DNA of 64,000 nt. It comes from Limosilactobacillus reuteri subsp. reuteri. GTDB lineage: Bacteria > Bacillota > Bacilli > Lactobacillales > Lactobacillaceae. The stretch lies in contig NC_009513.1 of assembly GCF_000016825.1 (NCBI RefSeq), forward strand, positions 182,501 through 246,500, given 5' to 3'. The translations under genes were made by a program, and so were the position numbers. Below the pieces are notes generated by a model. The model was not told the DNA's origin. It searched no databases and worked only from the letters and a program-made list of their open reading frames with translations. Positions 23,241-32,246 of this stretch are shown here, piece after piece. Positions within the stretch are counted from its first letter, which is position 1; each line of letters opens with the position of its first letter.

Positions 23241-26090
23241 ATGGACAATTCAGTGCTGCAAGACGCAATTTTGAATGGACTTATTAGTACTCAATATCAA
23301 GGTAATACGCTGTTAGGTCCGCAATTATTAACCAACAACCAATCATCGACAATTTGGCAAACGTTACGGCACGAATTGCTGTCATGTAAAAACTTTACGT
23401 GGTCAGTCGCCTTTATTACGTTAGATATGTTGGTTCCATTTAAGGCAGTGATGGCTGACTTAGCACAGCAGGGGGTACAAGGGACGATCATTACCAGTGA
23501 TTACTTGAATTTTAATCACCCCGCGATGTTTGAAGAATTGCAAAAGATTCCTAATTTAACGGTTAGGATTGCTGATCTTAATGGATTTCATACTAAGGGG
23601 TATTTATTTGATCATGGGAAATATCAGACCGTAATTATTGGGAGTGCTAATTTTACACGGTCTGCTTTGTTAGTTAATAAGGAGTGGAATTTGAAATTAA
23701 GCTCCCGCCAAGAAGGAAGCCTTTTTCAACAACTAACGGCGGAATTGAATGCTGTTAAACATGAGAGTACCGTTCTAACGTCAGAGTGGATTGCGGAGTA
23801 TCGCAAGAATTGGCAACCACCAAAGACTAGGGTGACGCAACCGGAAAAATTAAAACCAATTGAACCTAATCAAATGCAACAAGCCGCTTTAGGACAATTA
23901 AGCACTCTGATAAAAACTGGCGCTAAAAAAGGACTGGTCGTTTCAGCAACAGGAACTGGAAAAACATATCTGGGAGCGTTTGCTGTCAATAAATATCAGC
24001 CGCGTCGTTTCTTATATGTCGTTCATCGAGAACAAATTGCCAAAAAATCGTTAGCTAGTTTTCGACGAGTTATTGGCGGCAAGAAAACTGATTACGGGTT
24101 ATTGACAGGTAATCGCCATGATTGGAATGCTAAATATTTATTTGCAACTGTCCAAACACTAAGCCAACAAGCAGTACTTGATAAGCTAAAAGCTACCGAA
24201 TTTGACTACATTTTGATCGACGAGGCCCATCGTGCAGCAGCACCTAGTTATCAACGAATTTTAAACCACTTTATGCCGCAATTTTGGTTGGGGATGACTG
24301 CAACCCCTGAACGAATGGACAATCAAGACGTCTTTAAACTGTTTGATTATCATTTGGCCTATGAAATTCGGCTGAAAGATGCATTGGCTGCTAAAATGTT
24401 AGCGCCATTCCATTACGTGGGAGTTACCGATTATGAAGTTGATGGCGAAGTTATTACTGAGACTTCTAAGTTAAACCAATTGATTGTTTCGAAACGGGTT
24501 AATTATGTTCTTAACCAATTAGACTATTATGGATATTGTGGCGATCAGCCTCGTGGGTTAGTATTTTGTAGTCGGCAGGCAGAGGCAAAAGAATTGGCAG
24601 TCCAGTTTAATGCGGCTAACCATCCTGCGATTGCATTGACAAATCAAAGTAGTAGTCAAGAGCGAGCAAAGGCAGTTGAGCAATTAGAGGCAGGAAAGAT
24701 TGAGTATATCATTACCGTTGATCTTTTTAATGAAGGGGTCGACATCCCATCAGTAAATCAGATTGTAATGATGCGTAATACCCAATCACCAATTGTGTTT
24801 ATCCAACAACTAGGGCGCGGCTTGCGTAAATATCCTGGTAAAGATTTTGTGACAGTTATTGATTTTATTGGAAATTACCAACATAATTACATGATTCCTC
24901 TTGCGCTTAACCAGGACAATAGCCGAAGTAAGGATCAAGCGCGGCGTGAAGTTAAGGTGCCAACGAATTTTGATGTTTCAACCATTAACTTTACGAAGGT
25001 TGCCGAAGAACAAATTTTAGCCTCCCTTGATAAAGTTAAATTGGACTCGATGCGTGAATTGCGGCAGGCATACCATGATTTAGCTAACCAACTAGGGAGA
25101 GCACCATTGCTGGGTGACTTTTATCGTTATGGTTCTGTTGATCCCCGAGTATTTGCGCAAAATTCCCAACTCAACCATTATGGTGACTTCTTAGAAAAGA
25201 TGGGGACAGAACTTAAATTAACTAAGTATGAGCGTCAAGTACTAGCCTTTTTAACTAAAGAGTTGCTTAACGGTAAACGGCCACATGAATTGATTCTCCT
25301 TCAATGCTTACTTCGCGGTACGTGTTCAATTGATGCTTTTAAAGCAGAATTAGAGCAGCAAAACATTCGCGTTACACCAGCTGTTTTACAATCAGTTGAT
25401 GATATTTTAAGCTTGCAATTCTTTAATGTAAAAGCTGGTAAACAGTTAAAAAAGGATCAGTATGGCGGACTGCCGATTATTGATCATCCAGATTTGTTAA
25501 CGTATCAGTTAAATTCAAAAATTCGAGCAGGACTAGAAAGTGACAATGATTTCAAGTGCTTGTTTACCGATGTATTAACAACGGGTCTTGAAATCGCCAA
25601 GCAATATGATCTCAAGCAAGCATTTACCCTTTATCAGCAATATGACCGCAAAGATGTTTGTCGTTTATTAAATTGGCCCCTCGATGTAAGTGCGCCGTTA
25701 TATGGGTATCGAGTGGCAGAAGATGTTTGTCCGATTTTCATTACCTACCATAAGGATGCGGAAGAAAAAAGGAATGCTATCTATAATAATCAACTACAAG
25801 ATGGCCGTTCATTGCGCTGGTACACACGGACACCTCGCCATCTTTCATCTGATGAGGTCCAGCGGTTGCTTGCAGGAGTAAAAGAGGGTAAGCCGCAAGT
25901 AAAATTACACTTGTTTGTAAAACAGAGCGATGCAGTTGGCAAAGAATTTTATTATTTAGGTCCTGCTTATGTTCAACCGGACTCCGTAAGAGAAGAATTA
26001 GTTGGGCCAAAGAAAAAAGCGGCAGTGGGAATGGATTTAGTCTTAGAACAGCCGTTAACCCCGGCGATGATGAACCTATTAGCAATATAA
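23241..26090 (+). CDS. PLD nuclease, SF2 helicase and DUF3427 protein; SauUSI-like type IV restriction enzyme
   Basis: A 949-residue protein in three parts. An N-terminal phospholipase-D-type nuclease has HTK (residues 117-119) and GSANFT (134-139), a single HKD half-site. A superfamily 2 helicase follows with ATGTGKT (236-242), DEAH (327-330), TATP (353-356) and a motif VI QQLGRGLRK. The long C-terminal part matches DUF3427. SauUSI of Staphylococcus aureus, which cuts DNA with modified cytosine, has the same architecture and nearly the same length (about 950). The start at 23241 has AAAGGTG upstream. There is no partner methylase next to it, as expected for type IV. Confidence 0.88.
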   Translation: MDNSVLQDAILNGLISTQYQGNTLLGPQLLTNNQSSTIWQTLRHELLSCKNFTWSVAFITLDMLVPFKAVMADLAQQGVQGTIITSDYLNFNHPAMFEELQKIPNLTVRIADLNGFHTKGYLFDHGKYQTVIIGSANFTRSALLVNKEWNLKLSSRQEGSLFQQLTAELNAVKHESTVLTSEWIAEYRKNWQPPKTRVTQPEKLKPIEPNQMQQAALGQLSTLIKTGAKKGLVVSATGTGKTYLGAFAVNKYQPRRFLYVVHREQIAKKSLASFRRVIGGKKTDYGLLTGNRHDWNAKYLFATVQTLSQQAVLDKLKATEFDYILIDEAHRAAAPSYQRILNHFMPQFWLGMTATPERMDNQDVFKLFDYHLAYEIRLKDALAAKMLAPFHYVGVTDYEVDGEVITETSKLNQLIVSKRVNYVLNQLDYYGYCGDQPRGLVFCSRQAEAKELAVQFNAANHPAIALTNQSSSQERAKAVEQLEAGKIEYIITVDLFNEGVDIPSVNQIVMMRNTQSPIVFIQQLGRGLRKYPGKDFVTVIDFIGNYQHNYMIPLALNQDNSRSKDQARREVKVPTNFDVSTINFTKVAEEQILASLDKVKLDSMRELRQAYHDLANQLGRAPLLGDFYRYGSVDPRVFAQNSQLNHYGDFLEKMGTELKLTKYERQVLAFLTKELLNGKRPHELILLQCLLRGTCSIDAFKAELEQQNIRVTPAVLQSVDDILSLQFFNVKAGKQLKKDQYGGLPIIDHPDLLTYQLNSKIRAGLESDNDFKCLFTDVLTTGLEIAKQYDLKQAFTLYQQYDRKDVCRLLNWPLDVSAPLYGYRVAEDVCPIFITYHKDAEEKRNAIYNNQLQDGRSLRWYTRTPRHLSSDEVQRLLAGVKEGKPQVKLHLFVKQSDAVGKEFYYLGPAYVQPDSVREELVGPKKKAAVGMDLVLEQPLTPAMMNLLAI

Positions 26091-26160
26091 ACGTAACCAT
26101 ATTGCTTTTGTTTTCTACTAAATCTTCTATAATTAAAGACGAAGAAAGAAGATGAATATT

Positions 26161-26439
26161 ATGGCAAAAGGAAAGGTAAAAACTAGCGATAAGCGTTCAG
26201 TTCGGGATGTTAAATTAGATGAATTAGCTGGCTTATTAAATGAATATGATGTCAACACGATGGGGGCCCTAGTAAAGTCCTTAAAGAAGAGTCAAAAGAA
26301 GAATAAGCAAAGCAAGAAAGATGAATTACGCGATACCATTGAACGGCAACAAGAACATATTGATGAACAAAAAGGCACGATTGATCAACTTAACAATCAC
26401 ATTTCTAAACTAATTGATCGTCTTGATAATAAGCTATAG
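26161..26439 (+). CDS. Small charged coiled-coil protein of unknown function
   Basis: The ORF encodes 92 residues, very rich in Lys, Asp, Glu and Gln. The C-terminal half (RQQEHIDEQKGTIDQLNNHI and following) has heptad spacing typical of a coiled coil. There is no membrane segment. The ATG at 26161 is better spaced from AAGAAG than the one at 26152. No family recognised. It follows the helicase-nuclease gene by 70 bases. Confidence 0.7.
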   Translation: MAKGKVKTSDKRSVRDVKLDELAGLLNEYDVNTMGALVKSLKKSQKKNKQSKKDELRDTIERQQEHIDEQKGTIDQLNNHISKLIDRLDNKL

Positions 26440-26445
26440 AAAAAT

Positions 26446-26489
26446 GAGGCTGAGAAAAAACTTTTGTTTTTTCAACAGCCTCGTTTTTT
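26446..26489 (+). terminator. Terminator
   Basis: GAGGCTG (26446-26452) pairs with CAGCCTC (26476-26482), with further A/T pairing inside, followed by GTTTTTT. Confidence 0.75.
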
Positions 26490-26565
26490 ATACGAATATT
26501 GTTACGATATCGTGGCACTAGCCTCGAGCCTTGTCGCGGAGATTATTTCCCGCTTCCATTTCTTA

Positions 26566-27921
26566 TCATTCTTTTTTATCTACTGATTGTTTAAATAAAT
26601 CATTGAACGCTTCGCTGATTGTTGGGTGGGTATAGATTTGGTCACGAAGCATTTGATAGGGAAGTTTTGCCCGCATTGCCAGAACAATCATGTTGATAAT
26701 TTCTTGTGCTTCTTGGACATAAAGGGTAGCCCCAATAATTAAGTTCGTTTGTGGATCGACTAATACCTTAAGCAGTCCACGGGTATCCTTCAATACTTTT
26801 GCTTTTGGAATTGCAGCAGCAGGCATCTTAAAGAGCAGGTAATCTTTCTCTTGTTTTTGCGCCTCTCTTTCTGTTAAGCCGACTTGTGCAAGGGAAGGTT
26901 CGATAAAGACGTTAGTAGGAACAATTAAACGATCACTAATTCGGCGTTCCTTATTACCGAATAATTCATCTTTAATGATCCGGAAGTCATCAAGTGAGAT
27001 GTAAGTAAATTGGGGACCCCCTTTAACATCCCCGATTGCCCACACATTAGGAACACTAGTGTGGAGGAGGTCATCGACAACAATCGCCCCGTTTTTAGCG
27101 ACCTTAATATCTGTATTTTGCAAATCAAGGGCCGCTGTTGCAGGTTTTCGGCCTGTTGCCACTAAAATCTTATCAGCAAAAATGGTTGTTTCACGATTAT
27201 CAGTTCTGGCAAAAGTAATCGCAGCTTGATTATCTTGTTCGCCAATCGCTTTAATATCAACCCCAACTTCAAAGCGAACCCCGTTATCCTTAAAGTTTTG
27301 GATTACCATTTCAGCCACATCATCATCTTCACGTGGTAGTAAAGTCTGATGGTGATCAAGAACCGTGACGTGTGAACCAAAGGAAGTGAACATATTTGCG
27401 AATTCAAGACCAATATAACCGCCACCGATAATTACGAGTTCACGTGGTAACTTAGGCTGATCCATCGCTTGAGTAGAATTCATAAGAAAACGACTATCCT
27501 TTAATCCAGGAATGTCGGGGATGGTTGATGTTGCACCAGTATTGATGAAAATACGTTCGCCCTTGTAAGAAAGAGTATGCCCATCTGGCGTTTGTACATC
27601 AATTGTGTGGTTACCAGTAAAATGAGCGGTTCCATCTAAGACAGTGATATTATCTTCACTTGCTAACATTTGATAATTCTTTTGGCGGAGTTGGGATGTC
27701 ATCACATTTTTCCCATCGACTGCGTCTTCAAATGAGGTTCCATGAGCAGCTTCAATAATTAGCCGTTTGGAGGGAAGGCAAGCAATATTAATGCAGGTTC
27801 CCCCGTACATTTGCTTCGATTTTTCAATAACAAGAACTTGTTCTCCGTGTTGAGCGAGAAACTTTGCGAGTGTTTTTCCGCCCTTGCCAAACCCGATAAT
27901 AATATTTTTGACTGTTTCCAT
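26566..27921 (-). CDS. Pyridine nucleotide-disulfide oxidoreductase, RclA/mercuric reductase-like
   Basis: A 451-residue FAD flavoprotein. The FAD-binding start is IIIGFGKGGKTLA. The redox-active pair lies in GGTCINIACLPSK (CX4C), the NAD(P)-binding motif is VIIGGGYIGLEFA, the second FAD contact is VWAIGDVKG, and the C-terminal YTHPTISEAF holds the family His. RclA enzymes reduce Cu(II) or other oxidants and protect against hypochlorous acid; the cysteine-flanking sequence fits that branch better than lipoamide dehydrogenase. GGAGGCC precedes the ATG. It is transcribed alone. Confidence 0.88.
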   Translation of the reverse strand: METVKNIIIGFGKGGKTLAKFLAQHGEQVLVIEKSKQMYGGTCINIACLPSKRLIIEAAHGTSFEDAVDGKNVMTSQLRQKNYQMLASEDNITVLDGTAHFTGNHTIDVQTPDGHTLSYKGERIFINTGATSTIPDIPGLKDSRFLMNSTQAMDQPKLPRELVIIGGGYIGLEFANMFTSFGSHVTVLDHHQTLLPREDDDVAEMVIQNFKDNGVRFEVGVDIKAIGEQDNQAAITFARTDNRETTIFADKILVATGRKPATAALDLQNTDIKVAKNGAIVVDDLLHTSVPNVWAIGDVKGGPQFTYISLDDFRIIKDELFGNKERRISDRLIVPTNVFIEPSLAQVGLTEREAQKQEKDYLLFKMPAAAIPKAKVLKDTRGLLKVLVDPQTNLIIGATLYVQEAQEIINMIVLAMRAKLPYQMLRDQIYTHPTISEAFNDLFKQSVDKKE

Positions 27922-28158
27922 TAAAAGGCCTCCAAAGTTGAAATTATTTTACATACTTTGAAATTATACTAAGAATAAACGCTTTGTCACTTAAAACGCT
28001 TAAATGAGCCAAATGTGCAGTTTGCGTTTTACTGAACAAAGTGTTAGGATGATATCGTAAATATATTAGTCCCAACTGCAGTCAGAACTTGTATATTAAA
28101 GAAAAACGTATTAGATAAATATTGTACATTATTGATCATAAAGAATGTGCTATCGAAA

Positions 28159-28170
28159 TAAAACGTTTTA
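28159..28170. promoter_or_regulatory. cre-like catabolite box before SemiSWEET
   Basis: TAAAACGTTTTA is a perfect 12-base palindrome with the central CG of catabolite responsive elements, 38 bases upstream of a likely sugar-transporter gene. The outer TG/CA positions of the consensus are weak. Confidence 0.4.
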
Positions 28171-28207
28171 CTGATTTACAAAAAGTTTTGATTGAGGAGA
28201 GATTATA

Positions 28208-28528
28208 ATGAAAGCTGCACATTTAGTAGAACACCCCAAAAAAGTAAATGAAAAGAAACCAGTTATTCAAGAGACCAAGTTTATCGACATCTTAAGCAAG
28301 GTTGCAACAGTTGTAGCTATTTTGATGTATGTATCTTACATTTCACAGATTAAGAATAATTTGGCCGGAAATTACGGTGCTCCTTTACAACCATTAGTGG
28401 CAGCGCTTAACTGTACGTTATGGTGTATTTATGCTTACTTCAAGCAGCAACGTGATTGGCCAGTCTTCTGGGCAAATTTCCCTGGTATTATCTTTGGCTT
28501 AATCACTTTTATCACATGTTTACACTAG
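28208..28528 (+). CDS. SemiSWEET-family transporter
   Basis: A 106-residue protein with about 35 polar N-terminal residues and then three transmembrane helices (from VATVVAILMYVSYISQI). The SYISQI segment in helix 1, the N of LNCTLWCIYAY and the WPVFWANFPGIIFGLITF helix fit bacterial SemiSWEETs, which dimerise to transport small sugars. GAGGAGAG precedes the ATG. A cre-like palindrome lies upstream and a terminator downstream. Confidence 0.85.
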   Translation: MKAAHLVEHPKKVNEKKPVIQETKFIDILSKVATVVAILMYVSYISQIKNNLAGNYGAPLQPLVAALNCTLWCIYAYFKQQRDWPVFWANFPGIIFGLITFITCLH

Positions 28529-28530
28529 GA

Positions 28531-28576
28531 AAAATAGGATTGCGAGAAAACAAAATTTTCTCCAGTCCTATTTTTT
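28531..28576 (+). terminator. Terminator after SemiSWEET gene
   Basis: AAAATAGGA pairs with TCCTATTTT, with additional inner pairing of GAGAAAA and TTTTCTC, then a T run. Confidence 0.8.
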
Positions 28577-28636
28577 ATATGCTAACTCTCAACTCTATGA
28601 TATAATTAATCGAACATATGTTTAGGAGGAGTAGAG

Positions 28637-29341
28637 ATGCCAAAAGATGGGATGTCGGTAGTTCGCTTTAGTTCTTTTGCACCGGTGACAGAGATGATTT
28701 TACAGTCGTTGCCAGCCGAGAAGGACAAAGAAGACCAGAAAGCGCCAGCCATTAAAAACTTTGATCAATTACGTCAACGATTAAATAGTCAAGCGCGATT
28801 TCTTATTTTAGACCTTGAGTTTTTTCAGGATCAGCAGAAGCATCGAAATGGCGTTGCTCAGATTGCGGGGAAGATGTTTGAAACACAAAACAGCTTTAAT
28901 TACTACCTCTATGCCCAGAATATGTCTGCTGAGCGACAATTGGCCTTTTTGCGACAATATGACCTCCGCCTTTCAGAAGTAAACGGATATGAGGTTAGAC
29001 AGACTTTTAACCGGATTTTTCATTTCATTGCGGTAGAGCGGCCTGACTATATTGTGAGCTGGGATAATGGAACTGACTTTGAATCATTGAATTATGAAGC
29101 AAATCGATTAAAAATTAGGAAAGAGGACCGTCCCTGGCGCACGATTCAGTCGTTAGATCTGGAAAAGCTAGTCGCTAAAGAAGTATGGAAAAGTAAAAGT
29201 GGGATCAGTTTGGAAAAGATGTGTCGTTTATTGCATCTTCCCCGGGTTAAATATCATCAAGCCCAAAATGATGTGATAGCGATTGAACAAATCTTGAAAT
29301 TTTATGCTCGTGATTTAGAACGTGAATTAAATTGCCGCTGA
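28637..29341 (+). CDS. DEDDh 3'-5' exonuclease domain protein
   Basis: A 234-residue RNase H-fold exonuclease. The first acidic pair is in LILDLEFFQD (Asp-x-Glu), the second Asp is in YIVSWDNGTDFESL, and the last motif is HQAQNDVIAIEQIL (His-x4-Asp). It thus belongs to the DnaQ-like DEDDh type. The first 50 residues have no clear domain. Substrate (DNA or RNA) unknown. AGGAGG precedes the ATG. Confidence 0.82.
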   Translation: MPKDGMSVVRFSSFAPVTEMILQSLPAEKDKEDQKAPAIKNFDQLRQRLNSQARFLILDLEFFQDQQKHRNGVAQIAGKMFETQNSFNYYLYAQNMSAERQLAFLRQYDLRLSEVNGYEVRQTFNRIFHFIAVERPDYIVSWDNGTDFESLNYEANRLKIRKEDRPWRTIQSLDLEKLVAKEVWKSKSGISLEKMCRLLHLPRVKYHQAQNDVIAIEQILKFYARDLERELNCR

Positions 29342-29416
29342 TCGTTACCAAAATTTAAAATTTAGTTCATGATTTATCCCGATTGACTTTTTATAATTAG
29401 TAACAATTGAAAGAAG

Positions 29417-30151
29417 GTGAACGAGATAAATTTCATTTTTCGACTGCTTAAGCGGATATTTATAATAGGACTTTTAGTAGGTGGAGGATGGCTTTATTTC
29501 AACGATGCACGGGTTCAAGCAACGGCGAACCAAACTGCATGGAACGTTCGTGACCGTATTGCTAAGTTAATTGGCAGGGACGATACAAATTCAAACGATA
29601 ATTCTAATCTGCACTTAAACGATGCAAATAATGGTTCTTCCAAAAACGAACAAGGACCAACGACAGAACAACAAACAAGTACACAAACTTCAATTCCATC
29701 TACTGGGCGATGGGCGACTAATCAAGCAACAGTCTATGTAAATACAAATAATGCTCAACTTGACGCAGCTACTAATACCGCAATCCAAAACTGGAATCAA
29801 ACGGGGGCATTTACATTTAAACCAGTAAACAATCAAAGTAAAGCTGATATTGTTGTAACGACGATGAACCGTTCTGATTCAAATGCTGCTGGATTAACGA
29901 AGACATCCTCTAATTCATTGACAAGAAGATTTATGCATGCGACGGTGTACTTAAATACATATTATTTAACTGATCCAAGTTATGGCTATAGTCAGGAACG
30001 AATTGTTAATACAGCCGAACACGAACTGGGCCACGCAATTGGACTCGATCATACCAATGCTGTTTCGGTAATGCAGCCTGCTGGATCATTCTATACGATC
30101 CAACCAGATGATGTGCAAGCAGTCCAAAAACTATATGCTAATAATAAATAA
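29417..30151 (+). CDS. Membrane-anchored matrixin-like zinc metalloprotease
   Basis: A 244-residue protein. The N-terminus has a transmembrane helix (IFIIGLLVGGGWLYF). A Ser/Thr/Asn/Gln-rich linker (residues 55-95) leads to an extracellular metalloprotease domain with zinc motif EHELGHAIGLDH and Met-turn SVMQPAG, the M10 metzincin pattern. The start appears to be GTG at 29417 with AAAGAAG very close; no better start is visible. It probably processes surface or host proteins. Followed by palindromic repeat copy B. Confidence 0.85.
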   Translation: MNEINFIFRLLKRIFIIGLLVGGGWLYFNDARVQATANQTAWNVRDRIAKLIGRDDTNSNDNSNLHLNDANNGSSKNEQGPTTEQQTSTQTSIPSTGRWATNQATVYVNTNNAQLDAATNTAIQNWNQTGAFTFKPVNNQSKADIVVTTMNRSDSNAAGLTKTSSNSLTRRFMHATVYLNTYYLTDPSYGYSQERIVNTAEHELGHAIGLDHTNAVSVMQPAGSFYTIQPDDVQAVQKLYANNK

Positions 30152-30155
30152 AAAT

Positions 30156-30327
30156 GGGACTGTGACATAAGTTAAGTTATTTTCATAAAAAGCAAATACG
30201 CAGTACAACAATGGCCTCTAACGTCCGGCAAAACCGAACGTTAGAGGCCTATTGTTGCTTGCGGGGGCTCCCAGAGGCTAGCTTCGCGTCGAAAAACGAA
30301 GTCACAAGTGACTTCTGTCTCGCTCCC
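30156..30327. repeat. Palindromic dispersed repeat, copy B
   Basis: This is the inverted relative of copy A at 19076-19245. It runs from GGGACTGTGACATAAGTTAAG to TGTCTCGCTCCC. The central hairpin CAATGGCCTCTAACGT...ACGTTAGAGGCCTATTG is imperfect and differs from copy A by paired changes, so the stem is conserved while its sequence drifts. It lies between converging genes (metalloprotease and P-type ATPase) and could terminate both. Confidence 0.9.
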
Positions 30328-30334
30328 ATTCTAT

Positions 30335-32143
30335 TTAGTCTGTCATTTTCCGTGCTTTTAGTGCCCATAGGATAGAGACAGTATCAATTACTTCCTGTAA
30401 CATGGCGCCGAAAAAGGCCGGAATGATTCCGGTGCTAGCAACAAGCATTAGGATGGTACAGATTGCGATTCCGATTAGGACCGCCTGTTTTGCAATCCGC
30501 AGAGTTTCCTGAGAAATGCTAACGGCTTTTGCGACTCGCGAAAGGTCATCTTTTAGGATAACAACGGCAGCGGATTCACTAGCAGCAGTTGATCCGTGAG
30601 CTCCCATCGCAATTCCAACATCAGCTGTCACAAGAGAAGGTGCGTCGTTTACGCCGTCACCAACCATGAAAACAGGATGTTCATTTGTTGGAATAGCTTT
30701 AAGTGCATTGATTTTATCTTGGGGAAGAAGGTCGGCTTTAACCTGCGTGATCCCTACTTGTTGGGCAACTTTATCTGCAATAACAGCTTGGTCTCCCGTT
30801 AACATTAATAGATTGGTAACCCCAAGCTTTTTTAACTGGTTCATTGTTTGCTTTGCTTCAGGACGAATATGATCGGTAAAAGTAATTGCACCATAGTATT
30901 GCCCATCGACGCTCACATAGATAGCCGTTGATGCTAACATCTGGTTAAGATTTTCTGGTGATACGAATTTTAATTTTCCTACTTTAACTTCCCGTCCATC
31001 AACAGTTGCTAAAATTCCTTTACCGGTTATTTCTGTAAGTTGATCGACAGGTGATAAGGAAACATTATACGCAGTGGCGTAAGAAAGCAGTGAGCGTGCT
31101 AGGATATGTGATGATTGTTGTTCAGCGCTTACGGCGTAATGGAGGAGCTGAGTTGAGTCAATTTTTCCTGTCGGCAAGATTTTATCAACAGTCAATTGAC
31201 CACTTGTAATAGTTCCTGTTTTATCAAATGCACCAGTTTTAGCAACCGCTAGTTTTTCCAGTACGCTCCCTGTCTTGACCACAATTCCGTTTCGTGAAGC
31301 CCGACTCATTCCAGAAACCATTGCCACTGGAGCTGCGAGAATTAACGGACATGGTGAAGCAACAACGAGAACCTCCGCAAATCGTTCGGGACGGCCAGAA
31401 AGCACCCATGCGAGTGAAGAGATAATAATGGCAATAATCGTAAATGGAACAGCATATCGGTCGGCTAATCGAACAAAGTGGGCAGGGGTGGATTCAGCCT
31501 CCTTAACCAATTTAACGAGTTGCTGATATTGACTATCTTTGGCTAGCTTGGTGACCTGTAAAGTGATGGCATTATCACCATTAACAGATCCAGACATCAC
31601 TTCATCACCGGTTGTTTTGGAAACTGGCCGTGATTCACCAGTTAATGAAGACTCATCAAATAAACCTTCGCCGATTTTAATGATTCCATCGACTGGTACT
31701 AATTCTCCAGGCTTAACGATAAGCTGGTCACCAACTTTGACATCGTTAACTGGGATGTCGCTGGTTTTGCCATTGGTGATTAAATGCGCCGTTTGTGGTG
31801 AGTTATTAAGTAATGCTTTTAATTCGGTGCTTGCTTTTTTGGCAGCATAATCTTCTAAGGCATCTCCTCCGGTTAACATTACAAGAATAACCATCGCTGC
31901 CCAGTATTCGCTAACAGCTAGCGTTGCGACGACAGCCATAATGGCAAGCAGATCAACGCCATATTTACCACTACGGATAGTTTTTATCATGCCAATAAAC
32001 ATTGAAAAAGCAACAATTGCGCCGACGACAGTAACTAGAATTTGAGCAAAAAGTTGTAAATGAAATCCAAATTGGAGCACGACTGCGATTGCTGCAATTA
32101 CTAGGATAATGATTAATTTTTGTTTATTAGATAGTTTTTTCAT
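30335..32143 (-). CDS. Heavy-metal P1B-type ATPase
   Basis: A 602-residue metal-exporting ATPase. It has no N-terminal metal-binding domain. The actuator motif is LTGES, the membrane metal site is SPCPL, the phosphorylation site is DKTGT, and the hinge is MVGDGVNDAPSL. The nucleotide-domain His-Pro pair that is usual in P1B pumps reads SSHILA, so Pro is replaced by Ile. SPC-type sites are known from Co/Zn/Cd or Fe exporters, but the metal cannot be decided. The start has GGGGGT upstream. Confidence 0.9.
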   Translation of the reverse strand: MKKLSNKQKLIIILVIAAIAVVLQFGFHLQLFAQILVTVVGAIVAFSMFIGMIKTIRSGKYGVDLLAIMAVVATLAVSEYWAAMVILVMLTGGDALEDYAAKKASTELKALLNNSPQTAHLITNGKTSDIPVNDVKVGDQLIVKPGELVPVDGIIKIGEGLFDESSLTGESRPVSKTTGDEVMSGSVNGDNAITLQVTKLAKDSQYQQLVKLVKEAESTPAHFVRLADRYAVPFTIIAIIISSLAWVLSGRPERFAEVLVVASPCPLILAAPVAMVSGMSRASRNGIVVKTGSVLEKLAVAKTGAFDKTGTITSGQLTVDKILPTGKIDSTQLLHYAVSAEQQSSHILARSLLSYATAYNVSLSPVDQLTEITGKGILATVDGREVKVGKLKFVSPENLNQMLASTAIYVSVDGQYYGAITFTDHIRPEAKQTMNQLKKLGVTNLLMLTGDQAVIADKVAQQVGITQVKADLLPQDKINALKAIPTNEHPVFMVGDGVNDAPSLVTADVGIAMGAHGSTAASESAAVVILKDDLSRVAKAVSISQETLRIAKQAVLIGIAICTILMLVASTGIIPAFFGAMLQEVIDTVSILWALKARKMTD

Positions 32144-32246
32144 AATACCCCCGCTTAGTCCTCATACTTTCTACAATTTAATTATAGGATTTTTATGCAA
32201 TGATATAATAAAAAATTAGAAATATTAAGGAAACTGGTGAAAAAGA

